From the NCBI GenBank assembly GCA_035079385.1, contig JAVHKY010000017.1:1116001-1180000 (forward strand): a DNA stretch of 64,000 nt. The letters are read 5' to 3'. The notes under the pieces were generated by a model. That model did not search any database. It was not told where the DNA came from and saw only the letters and a list, made by a program, of their open reading frames with translations. The stretch is from Aspidiotus rigidus (taxonomy: Eukaryota > Arthropoda > Insecta > Hemiptera > Diaspididae). Made by a program: the position numbers and the translations under genes. Position 1 is the stretch's first letter, and the number at the start of each line of letters is the position of its first letter. Shown here piece after piece: positions 1 to 13,610 of this stretch.

Positions 1-3000
1 GCGCGAATACACCGAACGCGTTTACTGGCAACACTCAGTGGTCTGAAATTGGAGGCGGAGATAACCAACTTGCATTCGAGCATTACCTGCCGCAAAAGAG
101 TTCGACCCTTGAGCCTGGAGTACTCGGTCACCGGCCAGGTGGGCCGAACGATGATCGTATTGCTCGAAGGCGTCGCTCCGAATCAACAAACCGTTGTCAA
201 AGTGACGGTGGGCAAATCGCAAGCATTGTATTCGAGCATGAGCAGACGGATGAAGGACAAGAATTCCGCTTTGTTGACCGTCGGAGCGATCAACATCGAC
301 ATTCCGCAGCATCCGGTTGCGTTGCACGGCATGATGACGCGTGGTACCAAACAACTGTCGTCAACGTTGCAGGTAAGTCACCGACCTGTGAAGCTTCTTC
401 GAGTCGATGTTGGAACAAAATTCTGCAAGAGTGTCGTTTTTAGGAATTGAGAGTGACGCGAACCTCTAGTCGTATGAGTAGAGGCGCTACCATCGATGAA
501 AGCGAGAATATCGGAGGAAGCCAGCCCTCTCCTCGACAACCAGTTCGCACGCATCGGGAAGCCGAATCGACCAAACAGGCTCCAGTACCCATTGTTCAGA
601 TTAATAGTAGTCCGCTGCTACAGCCGTTGGTTATGCACTTCACTGCGGTCATTCAGGTACGTGTGGAGATATTTTATTAAAATTCGATAAGAATTTTGAA
701 TGAAAGAATTCATCGAATTGCAGAGTCTTAGCATTACCGCTTCCTTGTTACCCTCGCTCCAAGCAAAATATCAAATGGATCAACTGACGAGTAACGGTTT
801 CACCGGAAGCAGAGCCAAATTTGTTGTAGATTTGCCGCGACATTCGTTGTCCTTTGCTACAAAAGTAGAGGTAAAGTGAACGATGAGCTGTTATGGTCAT
901 AGTTTTAATTTTCAAATTTTAACACGCACGCTGTGGTCCATTTTTAGGTGACTGAGGCAAATTTGCCTTCGGAGGCGTGTATCGAATTACCCAAAGTACA
1001 CGTATCCGCTGAGTATATTCAAGATGATTCTAAACCGAAAGAGAACCAACCATTTGCAACAGGTAACATATTTGGGCCGTAGAACTCCCCCCGGGTCCCT
1101 AATCGACGAATCTCTCTACCTTAGGGGGCGTATAACCCTCTCCCTGTGAGTTTAATGATCTTGCCTGAAAGAGATCTGACGTTGCGCCCTTGAACTCGAG
1201 TGACCTTGATGTACATCAGGGACTTCTTTTGAACACAACCTAAATCCTGGGGAGAGAGAGAGGGACCGAGGCTTAATTATAATTATTTAAATAAATAAAA
1301 TTAAAATAAATGATGAAAATTCTAATTATTTATACTATGATTATAAATAAAAAATTGAATTTATCAAAATAAAATATTCTATTAAAATAATATAAATACT
1401 TGTGAGACTACTGTGGTACAGCTCACGAAATACAACAATACTTCTGAGATTGCAGTGATAAACACTGAATCAACAAAAAGTTCACAGTTCCGATTGTGTG
1501 CTAACGACATGTCGTAGCTCGAAAGATGATAACATCAACCGTCCTACTAACTAATATGACTACGCCTGCCAAACCTCTCTGCGAGTAGCCCAGTTACCGA
1601 GATTGCGGCGTGACGGAATCTTATATACTTATATACAAATAAATTTGAATTAAAAACTAACTCAATTTTTATTATTAAAATTAGGTATAATAAAAAAATA
1701 TATTATTAAAATTAATTTATTGAAGATTAAAATTATCTATTATATCATGAATAAATTTAAATTTCCAAAATCCTAATTCAATTAATATAATTAAAATTAA
1801 TTTATTCCATAATTTCATATTAATTATTATATTTAATATTATTTTTATTTCAATCTTAACAATTAAATTTGTATTGAAAACTGAATTTAATAACAAATTA
1901 ATTTTACAAAATCAAATATTAGAAATCATTATCTTAACCTAGAGAACCTCCTTATCACGTCCCTGATCACAAATTATCTTGATTTACATTGAAGATTACT
2001 TAGGAACTAGCCCTATGTTTGATGTCAGGAAAGTGAAGCTAATGATCTTTAAAGGGGTTTCATTAGAAGCTTCAAAAAATTTTGATACTGAGAAAAGCAT
2101 AACTTTGGTTTTTGATTGTAGTACTTTTTGAATATTCAATACTAGTCAGTGCCCTTCAGAAAGATTATTAAACCTTTTATGCTAATAGATGGTGCTGTTT
2201 TACGAGCCGGAAATTATTTGAGCGCTGTGGCGGACATTGGAGAATTCGAACAGTCGCTGACCACTGATTTGTTGAACCATTTGATGTTCGTACAAAAAGT
2301 TTTCATGAAGGTTAGTAGGTACTTGAAGCTCGTTTCAGAATAAGTTGCCTATGCACTCTTCATTCCCGTGAATTTTTTATTTTAATTACAGGAAGTGAAC
2401 GAGGTAGTACAGAAAGTGTATGGTGGTGAGAAACCAGTGCCCATCTGGTTGGAAGACCACGAAGAGTCGGATAGCAATACGGCTGTGAAAAGAATCTTAT
2501 TTTCGTTAATTGTTCGAGTCAAAGTAAGCAGACAATTCTACTTAAAATTCAATGGTCTCTTTATCTTCCATTAAAGACAAAAATCCTCTTCTAGCGCATA
2601 CAATTGACGGCCACCACGCCAACGAACTGCGCTGTACGTTTGGAGACTGGTTCGGTCGAGTTTCATATTTCCAATCGCTTCCAGAATATATCGGGGACGT
2701 CCGGACTGGCGTCCGAGGCGGCCAAAATATTCGTTAAGACGCAACTTGAAGTAAATCTGTCGCTTGGGCAGTTGATTAAGAATGTTCTTTTCGAGGAAGC
2801 AGATCCTGAATTCCAGCAGTTCGCCTTCTTCAAAACTAGAATATGTAAATTTGAAACTTTTGTTATTTGCAGCGAAGGTCGTACATTAACTGACGAGATC
2901 ATCATGTCATTTAGGTATCAGAAATGCTCTGCAAGGAGAAATGGTCGGCGAGGGTGAAGGCAAAGAAGTGATATTGATAACACTTCGACGACCATTGATT

Positions 3001-6000
3001 TATATTCAACCTGTTGCGGTGGATAAAGCTATACTGGTATGGCTGAACTATAAGAACGCATACGAGTACTGGAATGAGCAACGATCCATTCTGAATTCGG
3101 AAGTGCTAAGCGCAACGCAACAAGTATGTTTAAAATCATACGCGCGATAGGATGTTGGATGCTGAATTTATTCGATATTGCTTTTTTAGGTATATGAAAG
3201 AATAACCTTGGAAAAACTGACGAGTTCTTCCAGCTTGGGAATTCTCTTCCTTCAGTTGACTGTTGAAGATATGGGTATATGTGTTCCGCTGAACCCTTTA
3301 CCACCGGTAAATAATTTCAGACAGCAAAAGTCTCGATTCTCGTTTTCGGTCGTCGTATTATAAGCTTTTTGCCTTTTCTGCATAGACCACGTGGGGCTTG
3401 AACCGATCTTTCTTACCCGAGAACGATTCGTGTGCGGCAGTAGTCATAACGCTCGAGTCAACAAGCATATCAGCCTGCAGTGCCGGATCTTTGGTTAGTA
3501 AAGGTCGTTTCATCGGATTGTGTTTGCGGTTTGCGGACGATTTCGAAATTTCACTTGACGATTGGAAACCGGATATAAATAACGAATTTGCGGGCGTTTT
3601 AATGAACTTTTGTTCAGTGTCGGAAGGGACATACGAAGTTTGTAGCCGCACAACGACGCAAAAGTTGGAAAATGGTGAGTAGAAAAGTAACACTTTTCAA
3701 CTGCAGATCTTCAGTTGATTCTGGTAGTATTTTCAACGCTGTATTTGAATCCGTTTTCCGCTAACACGTCTGGTATTTGAATAATTTCGTGAATTGTGAA
3801 AAATCGTTACATCTTGATAGTATCATGCGATGTTTGAAATGATTGATGATTGAATATCAACTAGAATTTTATGAAAATATTGGGTATATATTTTTTCAAT
3901 TACATATCAAAAGTTTAGAAGGATTTAATATTCTTCGGACAACTCAGGTGATATGATATAACATTATCAAAATACGATCTTCTGCAGATCACGAATCACT
4001 CGTTTGAAGAATATTGAATCTTCTTTAATTTTGGTATGTATCGAAAAAAGATTAATGCTACATTTTCTCATTCTAATTCAACCAATTATCACGTGATTAT
4101 TGATAGGTATGCTTAGAATATAACAATTTTCCATGTTTTACGTGATTGACTGAATTCAAAATGGAAAATACCGCTAGAATCATCAATTAAAACTACCATT
4201 CAAATGGGTAATGTAGGAGCGCAACAATTTTGTCCCGCTCTATCCCGCTTGATCGTTTCAGAAAATCCGAAATGGTTCCTCAATGTTCAGTGGCAGATGG
4301 AAGGAGTCGATATTCATCTGGACGTGAATATTGGAAAACAGTTATCCGCCTTAGGACATACCTTAACAATGCTTACTGGTGTACAAGAGGACGAACCTTT
4401 GACCGCGTGTTACGACAGTGACGAAGACGATGAAAACACAAATAATTCTCAAGTAAGTTTTACCACGTGCGCAGAGAAACAAACTTTTCCGCGTACAGGT
4501 AATCATCCTCGGTGATTTTTTGTTCTAGGAGAGCTTGAATTCTTCGAGGCGTCAATCCCTGGAGGATACGCTCTCACCATTAGTGTGTGACGGTCCGATG
4601 GACCCGAAGAAACGCTCAAAACTTCTGGAAAAAGAGATGTACGAACAAGTGAAAATTATCAATGATTTGAAAGCGCTAGGGGCGTCGCACAGTACGATTG
4701 AACAGGAAGTGAAGCGATTACACGAATTGGAAACTTTAATTTTCCGAGGATTCCGAAGGTTTGCCAATTTTTCTACTTGAACGACGCGAGATTTTTCGCT
4801 TTTTCACCTTCTGTGGAATGTAATAATTACAGAGATATGATATTGAAATTGCGACGCCAAAGTGTCAAAGGAAAATACCAATTAAAAGATAAATTTGGTT
4901 TGGGAACAAAAGGTGCCTATCGCTCGAAGTCATTCATATTGTCGTCGCCTACGAAAGAGCAGCTGCCCAAAATTAACGGGTGAGTCCTATGAGGTCTTGT
5001 GCGATCAGCCTATGTCTACTGTCGAATAGTTTGAATAAATATTTAACTCCAATTTTCAGAACTTCGGATAAAGGTGCGGTGGCCACTTCCGAAGAGGGGA
5101 AACTAACATCGCTTCCAAAGGTGACGTTCACCGAATCGAGAAGTTTTCGCAGGTGAGAAAATGGTACACTCTCTCTTCGTCTTATTCACATTTGTACTAA
5201 AAAAATATACGATTTTCTCTCGTCAGGCAAATTTCATTGCCGAGCACAAGCTCAGATATGTCGTTGGATGAAGGAGATCAAATAAATTGGCTACCGGAGC
5301 GAGAGAGTAAATCGGAAGAAGCGTCGAACGCCGAAGATGAAATCAACTCGACCGCTGACAGGTACATCTATATCTTCGACTGAGAATCTCTTACTGTCTT
5401 TTATAACTCTTTCTCTGTCTGTCGTAATTTAAAGCAGTTCTACTCTTTTGGACGATCTTTCATCCCGCGATCAAATGAAAAACGGCAATACCAGTTACCC
5501 AAAACAGCAAGAACCGAATATAGACTTCGAGCTGGACGTTAAAGTGTTCATCAATAGTGGTAAATGCGTTCTTCATACTAAAGATCAACAAGCTCGTGAA
5601 GACGAGCTTAAAATGTAAGTAGTCCGTTTTTCTCGAAAAAAAAAATAATTTTAATGTCGATCAAGGTTTTTTCCCTTATATTGTAGTTTGAGCAATAGAA
5701 AGAAAGATCGTAGCAGCTCCGGAGGTGCTCTCGAATTTCCCAGTAGTCCGTCCGTAAGTCGTAAATCGCACCGAGAAAAACCTCGACTACGTCTGAATAC
5801 TAATTCCGTAACGCCAGCCCAAATTGCCGATCTCACCATTTTTCACATTCCTGGTCTCGACGTGAAGGTGATTAATTTTATTCCTGTCGGATTTCAACTG
5901 TCAGCTGTGTTCTGTTGAATAATATCTTCTTCTTTTTTTACCGAATCAGGTCCATTACGCATCTAAAATCATTCCGGATGGCAATTTATCGCCGTGCTAT

Positions 6001-9000
6001 ACGGTAGATTCAAGCGGTATGATCACTCGTAAAACGAACGCGAAAAAAGCTAGTCTGTTCGCTTGGATTACACTGCAAAGCATTCCGGAGGAGACGATCA
6101 TATCGCCGCATATTCTCGAATTTCTGGAACAGACGCTCGAACCGATTCCTACAAACTTGCGCAATCCGTTGCAGTTCAGTGCGAGCGGTAAGCGGGAATT
6201 CTTGATGTAATTTTTTTCGTTTCTTTGTGCCAGTTTTTTTTTTACAGTTCAATTTATTTTTCGCAGAAGAAAATAGTAATTTGCTTTCGAATAGCGAAGA
6301 CGATATATTCGCTCGCTATATCATGTCCGGACAGTACGCGTACGCGTCGTTCCCGGTAGATGTGATCGTTTACTTCCATATGCAACCGTCCACATTCCGG
6401 TTTTCGTGTCTACCCGTATCTCGAGTAGAATGTATGCTCAAATTACCCTCACTAGATATCGTTTTTTCGTCCAAACGAGCAGATTCTTTTAACGAGTACG
6501 TAAAATTCATCGTAAATTTTTTTGCTAGTTTGTGAGTGGTTTAACTAAAATTTGGTCTACCCGTTTGTAGCAACGAATCCAAGTTCGACAATTCAAGTAA
6601 TTTACCAATCGCGGTTGGTGGGCTGAGCGTTACTGGTGTGATGGCCGATTTTTCGCTTTACATTTTCCATCCTTACGGTGGTAAAAAATCAGGTAAGATC
6701 AAAAATTCGATTGAGTATACCTAAATACCCTGAAATTGAGTGAATTCTTATGTGTTTAAGAATTTCATCATTCTTTTTGATTCTGTTTAGGATTAAAAGA
6801 TACTCAAATTTGGTCACCTTTAGCGGACGCAGAACGCAAGGACTCTCTCAGTATGAATGTCGAGTTTGTTAAGTTTCATTTGTCTAGAAGTAGAAAACTC
6901 AATTTCGAAACGCCAGCTGGTAAAAACACTGAACAGAGCCACGCTACTATCAGATTCTCAAGTAAGTTTCGTGTGTATCTCATTTCCATATACAGGATCA
7001 ATGTTGCTCAACTGATTTTGTTTATCAAACAGCCATTGTAGACATTGGATCGGCATCCTTCAAGTACGATATGAGGAGACTGACCGAAATTCTGGCTTTT
7101 CCGAAGGCCTGGTATAGACGCAGTATTATTCGTCGATTATTCTTAGGCGATTTGACGAGGGCACCGGTTTTCAGTGATGGCGAAGACGAATCTGGACCTG
7201 ATCACAGCGAAGAGTACGATCATGAAAGCGGGAAGGAGGATGACAGGTTGGTATAAATTTGAGACGCTTCTTAATCAAAGATCGCAGGATGTTTCTTAAA
7301 ACTTAATTGTAATTTTTATAGCAAGACGTACATAAGAAGTGGGAATGATAAACCGAAATCTTCGACCAGTCGTGAGAAAGTGAAACGACAGGAATCTAAA
7401 AAACCGTGCTCCAGGGGTGAGAACGATATTTCTATAAATTTCAGACGTTTTCTTAATAGTGTTTTTAAAGCTGTAATTGAATATCCAGGGAGAAAGAAAC
7501 GCGTATCCGTCTCGGAAGAAGATATAAAACCGCACAAACTAGCTGGTAACACACCTGCCTGGCAAACGTTGGTCTTGTTCACAGTGAATTTCAAAAGGTT
7601 GAACGTGCACATGAATATGGGCAATGTTATGGGTAACGTGACGTAAGTAAAAAGATGATGAATAATTCGATGAGTAGAATTCCAAGATTGAGGTCTTCAA
7701 CTGTAGATCAAGGATTAGAAGGAAAAGCAGAGAGACGAGATGCAGTTAAATATCAAAAGGATGGAAGACGAGAGTCAGAACTCGATAAATATCACCCAAG
7801 TACGAAACAAGGTAGAGAAATGAAAATTGAAATAGTGTGTGTTAAATCAAAAAGATAATGTTAGAATGAGAACAAAAAAACGAGTGGAAAGAACGATAAT
7901 ATATCAAAGTTTAGGATATTAAAAAGAAAATGTATGAAAATCAGAGGACCGATTAAATTATTATTCGAATATTTATCGTTTTTGGCGGTCCTATAAGTGT
8001 ACTCGTAATCATATCTAAGTGTTCAGAATGTGATCAAACGTGAACGATATAAATGATTGATTAATAACTTATATCGCAGTCAAATTATAATTTCGTTCAA
8101 CATTGAAGTTAGGCCCGATCTTTGTTTCTTACTTTCTTATCATCAGCTCATCATTCACTCTTTTCTTATCGATTCTTTGTCGAACATAATACCTAGGTAT
8201 TGCAAAATATGAACGCGTTCCCTTGCTCGAATACTGCTGTCGTCGATGATGGTGATTGATAATTAATCAATCGAGTTCTCTTTGATCGATCAAAAAAATT
8301 TTTTATAGACTGAACTTTTATTATAGATTCAAATCACATATTGTCACGTAACCAAAATCAAATAATTCCTCCTTCGTTATGAATTCTTTTAGCAATTAAA
8401 GAAAATCTGTTGAATCAGTGTTATCATCAATCACCCATTCTATCTAAAGTCCTTAATTATTGCAGGACGGTGTGGACGGTGTTCAGCAAAGCATAATCAA
8501 TCGATAGGGCTCTTCCCCTATATCATATTGCATACTCGTTTGCCTGATTCTTATCGTAATGGTACTCGCAGGAGAATTGAGTATGCAATAATGGCATATT
8601 TATTCCCCTGCCATAAGACCAATGTAAACCGAGGAGTATCATGATTACGATAAGAATCAGGCAAACGAGTATGCAACAAGATGTAGGGGAGGAGCCTTAT
8701 TCATTGATTTTTTATGAATTCCCTGATCAATTATTCTAAAGAAGGGATTGATTGATCGTTCGAATTTTAATAATCAAGTTAATCAAATGATCGATTAATT
8801 CCCATCTAAACATTCGATGTGTTCCCCTGCACTTCACGTTTAATCGTTGGTAAATGAAGAAGAGCGTTATCAAAATTTCAGTTTACAATTATGGCATAGA
8901 ATTACTACATACCCACTAGGAAAATCTAACGTGATACTTATGATATGCAATTGGACGACTTAGAATTGTATGTTCATAATATTGCAGATGGTTGACGAAG

Positions 9001-11517
9001 GATTTTCATTCAGAAGGACGACTGTCTATCGGTAGTACTGGACATAAAAACATGTTTATTGGCTTGGGTTTTGGAGGCTCGAGTCTGGATGCGAAAGGAG
9101 GTATCGTTGGTGGTACCATCGAGCTTAGCAAGATAGATACCTTCAGTACGTACACTATTTTCATGCGCATTCAAGTGCGTATTTTGGAAATTTCATTCTC
9201 TTTTTTTTACAGTTTCGATACACGAAGATCCTGGCACCGAACCGGATCATACGATCGGATTAAAATTATTTGCTTTAGAATTGAGACTCGATTACATGGG
9301 CACAGCGATTCTTATGTCGCGCGTTAGCTCGCTCAATATTTCTCTGCGCGACGAATGGAAAGTGACTACTCGTAAATCGTCGAGCCACATCTTAGATACT
9401 ACAAAAAGGTAAGTTTGTGCTATTCTTGAACATGTAAACAGTGTCAGTGAGAGAAGATAGCAGCGCAACTGCATTCAAGGTCCTAGGGAACTTGGAGTTG
9501 AGAAACAGAGATACGTATTGAGAGAAAAAGAGGGAAAATTTAACTAAAATTTATTTCATGACATAATTAAATAATAGATGTGAGAGAAAAATCCCGCTCA
9601 GATGCTCTCTACCTATTTCTATGTTTGCATTCCACTCCGTTCACATTTTTTCATCCATTTGCAGGCCAGGAATGGTATTCATGCACGGGGATCTAAATTG
9701 GGATCAGCTGCAATTCATGATCTCAAAATCGACCGCAGCTGATCTAATCAAGATGTACTACAAGTTGGATGAATTTTTCTCGCAGCAATTCAAATCGAGC
9801 AAACGTTTGTTCACCAGTCTTCAACAGGATGGCTCGAAAATTAGAAATGTTGGCGGTGTCGGTAACAGCAGTTTTCGTAAACGCAATCTAGCAACTAGAA
9901 AGAAAATGTCATCGTTAAATGACAGTATGTATACCATAAAATTCAATGTGCTAGGAAATCCTAGAGGGATATCTAACAACGAATTTTCCCATGTTACGCA
10001 GACACAGCGACCCGCTCGCCTCTACCTATGCCTCCGGAGACCGCCCAGCATCACCGTCATTGGCAACCGTGCCTACGACAAGTTGCCAGCTTACACTTAT
10101 CCACCATGAAACACGCATTACCGGCATGGGGAACGATTCTGGGTGGTACGATGGATCTGCACGGATCTAATATTTCGTTAGCTTGTTTTCACGGTATCAA
10201 TTTCAAGTCAAAATCGTGGGCTTTATTCTCACTGAAAGAGCCGTGTATCACGTTCGCGACTGAAGCTCAAGAGATTGATGTCAACGAAGGTAAAAATCAC
10301 TCGCTTAATTTCTTCATTTTAATCCTACAGAGTTCAGAGAATTTTTATTCCTGTTTGTTTGTACAGCTGGCCCAAGTGGTATATCGCCCAAAGATGTGCA
10401 CATCATACAGACATTATCTTTCAGTTTGGGTATCGCTCTCAATGCGCAGTCTTACGCTCAGCAACACCATAGTATGGCCACCATTTGTCGTGTCAGTCGT
10501 AACGTTCTGTTCCCACCACAATTCCGCACCATACAAGAGTGGTTCCATTACGCCTTCTCTTGCAGCGATATTGACGGTTAGTAACTTTTTTTTTTTTCTT
10601 TCTTTGTAAAAGATTCTCAAGTTGTGTTCGTAACAAGCCTTTCTTTTCGATGACAGCTGTTGACCGTTTTCCGAGTTTGGAGCGCGAACGCAGTGAGAAC
10701 GTAGAAGGCATTCGGAGTCGTACGCCCAAACCACAGGAAACTGTCAACCACACTCGTGAGGTAATCTTCGCTCTGCCCTCCATGAGGTTAGATTTGAAAA
10801 CGGATCATCTTCAATCGGCGACGTTGCATTTGATATCGGATGAGAAACCGTTGGTCGATTGTAGCTTCATCACTGAATTCGAGGATCACATATTTGTAAC
10901 CGTAGATGCGGAGGCGTTTTTCTTCCTCCACGATTTAATTACTTCGTATATAAGAGAAAAGGAGCGTGTGGTGAGTTTTTACATTGTATAATCGTGAAAT
11001 ATGTATCGATAAAAATATTACCTTTCGCTAATTCATATTCAACAGGCTGCCAATCAAGGCTACCATCGTGCCTACAGTCCTAGTCCTCCGGAGACAAGCA
11101 GAAGGCGCGCTGGTCTGGGTGCCGATGGTAACAACGATGCGACTGACGCGAGTTTTGAAGATGCCAAAGAGCATCATTCGAAAGACTGGCGTAATTTTCA
11201 GTGTAAGACTTGGCATCTGGAGCCAACAGTTAGGTAAAGATCGATTTCCAATTTTTTAGTTATTATTCGACTCCTAGTCTTAAAAATGGTCGTTTCTTTG
11301 CAGACTACTGTCATGGGGTGGTAAAAGTATTGAACCATACGGTGTCGATTACATTCTGCAGAAATTAGGTTTTTCGCATGCTCGCACCACCATACCGAAA
11401 TGGATGCAACGTGGTTTTATGGATCCGTTAGACAAGGTTTTAGCTGTACTCGTTCTCAGGATAATTGCTCTGGCTAAAGAAGAACCAAAGCACGAATCAA
11501 AGAAGTCGGGGCATTGA
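1..11517 (+). CDS. BLTP1: BLTP1 / Tweek / KIAA1109 bridge-like lipid transfer protein, C-terminal part (31 exons)
   Basis: BLTP1 (fly Tweek, worm LPD-3, yeast Csf1) is a very large rod-shaped protein that moves phospholipids at ER contact sites and affects endocytosis; this is family knowledge. Seen exons: 1-372, 444-656, 724-870, 948-1062, 2150-2310, 2392-2523, 2595-2844, 2915-3123, 3190-3306, 3386-3674, 4262-4452, 4529-4758, 4833-4979, 5060-5152, 5227-5361, 5435-5614, 5687-5867, 5950-6187, 6267-6495, 6571-6692, 6791-6961, 7033-7246, 7322-7642, 8988-9145, 9213-9408, 9665-9924, 10002-10289, 10367-10576, 10657-10970, 11046-11233, 11304-11517. All joins keep phase and total 6,285 nt (2,094 aa plus stop). 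Diagnostic stretches: LTTDLLNHLMFVQKVFMK (exon 5), AFPKAWYRRSIIRRLFLGD (exon 22), KTWHLEPTV and DYILQKLGF near the end. The 5' part of this roughly 5,000-aa family lies outside the window. The donor at 7246 could instead be 7249. No frameshift or internal stop was seen, so the gene looks functional. Confidence 0.95.
1742..1939 (+). pseudogene. cox2: Nuclear mitochondrial fragment: N-terminal part of cytochrome c oxidase subunit II
   Basis: An AT-rich block inside the fourth BLTP1 intron in this window (1063-2149). Read with the invertebrate mitochondrial code (TGA = Trp), codons from 1742 give MSWMNLNFQNPNSINM, the conserved COX2 start. A hydrophobic helix follows, then LILQNQMLEII, which matches the loop and second helix of COX2. 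The open frame runs 66 codons with no mitochondrial stop, then breaks at about 1939 into ordinary nuclear sequence. The AT-rich stretch 1625-1741 may be the adjoining mitochondrial segment (insects carry cox1-trnL2-cox2), but I cannot fold a tRNA with confidence. A second AT-rich patch at 1265-1400 is also unlike its surroundings. In the nuclear code the frame contains TGA, so it is not expressed as protein here. Confidence 0.88.
8505..8697. mobile_element. Hairpin MITE-like element, copy 1
   Basis: This stretch lies in the long BLTP1 intron 7643-8987. Its first ~60 bases and the reverse complement of its last ~60 agree almost throughout. The shared core runs from AGGGCTC through CATACTCGTTTGCCTGATTC to TTATCGTAAT. 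The unpaired middle is short and has no coding potential. A diverged second copy lies at 37285-37485 in a P450 intron. Short length, terminal inverted repeats and more than one intronic copy fit a non-autonomous DNA transposon. No transposase and no clear target-site duplication were identified. Confidence 0.8.
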
Positions 11518-13145
11518 CCGATGATAAGTGCATCACTCACTCGCCTAATTCTTTCCATGATTATCTAGTCTTTCTTACGAAAATAATCGTTTTTTTTTGT
11601 GTGTCGTTTCGTTCGTTCGTTTATTTTCTTTTTGTTTTTTTTTTGTCTTTTCTCCCTAACTTATTTCGGTATAATTATGTATCACTTCCATCATATTGAG
11701 TATGGGTATGGGAATTCATTATCGGACTAGGGTAGGGCAAATATATTATATACGTATTAATGGTAATTGTTTTTGTACGTAATCTAACATTTTTTATCCT
11801 GCCACACTGATCTGCAATGATAACTGTGAGATGTATACTTTTTTCTGGGAATATTTTATTTATCTCGCGTATATATGTGTAAAGACGTTCACGTTGTTCT
11901 CATTTTTCTTACGTATTATATAACGTATTTTTTATTACTTTTTCTTTCTCTCTCTCTTTCCTCTTTTTGTATCCCAAAAATATATTTCATTGTTACGAAA
12001 AATATTTGATGATAATCATTGTTGCTGTAGAACAAAATGATTACATACTTACTCAAATTTTTAATTTCGATTTATTTTCACGGATTCCTTCCTTGATCCT
12101 CACTTACTAGCTCGCTGAAATCTTACATATTTCTCGTGGATACAGGTGGATGTGAACACTATTACAACTACCCATTTTATAGTACAATTTCATGAATATA
12201 TTATTAGATTTTACGTCCCGCCCAATTCAAGAAGACGTAGGTATAACTGGAATCAGCACTCGGAATACGAATTCCGTATTTTAATTTATAGCTCAGCTAT
12301 GACGATTGGGTTTTTCTGCTTCGATAGTACCGGTAACGACACGTCTTTCTAGAAGACGAAGCAAAATACAATTAACGAAACAGTATCAATTAATTCTTCG
12401 TTGAAACACAACTATCTTAGTGCGGTTTTTTATTGTATTCGAACCGCACTCACTAATAGAATTTCTTTTTTCGTGAGATCGTTCGTTTTGAGGCATTTCA
12501 TTTTGCCCGGCACGACTGCGAGAGCCACGTGAGTAGAATAATTTTCCATTTTTTAGAAAAAAATTTCATAAGTCAGATACATTTGGTACACACAAATTAC
12601 CGAATAAAGATACCTAACCAAAAAGGGAACGTAGAAATAACGAGAATATATTTTTTCAAAATTTTTCGACTTCTCTTTCTGCTAGATTTTTAGTCACACC
12701 AATAATATTCATCTTCTGTCATTCGAGTTACGTTCGCAATTTTCTACTCGCCTAGTTTTCGAACAGAATTCGGAACAGAGAAACCAGAATTAGGTAAATA
12801 GTTGTTTGTCATACGGAGATCGCAACGAACGTAACACTCACATGCTCTCACTCGACAATTAGGCCTATAGAACAAAGGAGAATATGTACCTACCTGATAA
12901 AAGGTGTAGGCTACTTTCCTCAATTTTATTTGAATTTAATGTAGACGATTATAAGTTATTGACCTTGAATTAATAATATAAAACTGGTCTTTCAACGAGT
13001 TTATATTAATCAACATATAAGAATACTGCAAATCACAGGAGTCGTGTCCATGTTATCAGTTTCTTAAAAATTCTGAAGGGGGTATTCATTATCTACAGCG
13101 CCTTAGGTAAGGAACTATATTCAAGATATGTATATAAAAATTAGA
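11518..13145. other. BLTP1 3'UTR followed by non-coding DNA
   Basis: AT-rich sequence after the BLTP1 stop, with pyrimidine-rich runs near 11590-11660 and 11940-11970. No further conserved exon and no recognisable protein or RNA gene was found on either strand. The mRNA end cannot be fixed; several AATAAA-like hexamers exist and none stands out. Confidence 0.5.
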
Positions 13146-13405
13146 TCGTCACCTCACCATGATGGTAAAGTCGAAGGAGGAGCAATCGATAAGTATCCGA
13201 AGAGAATTTTGAGAATCAAACATCAAATAGGTACTTAATGCTAGCGATAAAAAATGAACGAGAACTACTTTTTTTTTTTTTCGTTTCTTCTGATATAATC
13301 TTTCTAATTAATCGAAATTCGATGTTTGGTATTTGAATTTCTCTCACGGCACTCCTGAAACCTCCTGAAACTGTTCCTCCTTCGACTTTATCAACATGGC
13401 GACAG
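13146..13405. repeat. Fold-back repeat with arms around AAAGTCGAAGGAGG
   Basis: The left arm near 13147-13185 (containing ATGGTAAAGTCGAAGGAGGA) pairs with the right arm near 13375-13402 (CCTCCTTCGACTTTATCAAC). The span between has an A/T run and no coding signal. A related inverted-repeat unit lies at about 14655-14900, so this looks like a small fold-back family rather than chance. Confidence 0.55.
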
Positions 13406-13610
13406 GTTCTTATCACTTTCGCATACTAACTTATCTATATTATAGTTCTTTACCTTAGAACTTAGAAGGATAGGCCTACCTAAGGCCTACCTGATTAATT
13501 CACTTTTTCAGTCGTGCAGATAAAATAATGTAATAATGAAGAAGTCGAACTGTATCACTGTCACGATGATCAGCGGAAAGAGACTCTCTTAAGCCTTTAG
13601 TAAGCGAGAC

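Noticed and set aside
1080..1260. tRNA or rRNA piece next to the cox2 fragment
   Set aside because: No cloverleaf with a standard T-loop could be drawn, and the base composition is nuclear-like.
4204..4261. Open frame upstream of the exon at 4262 as coding
   Set aside because: The frame continues upstream, but a strong polypyrimidine tract and TTTCAG acceptor at 4261, with correct phase, mark it as intron.
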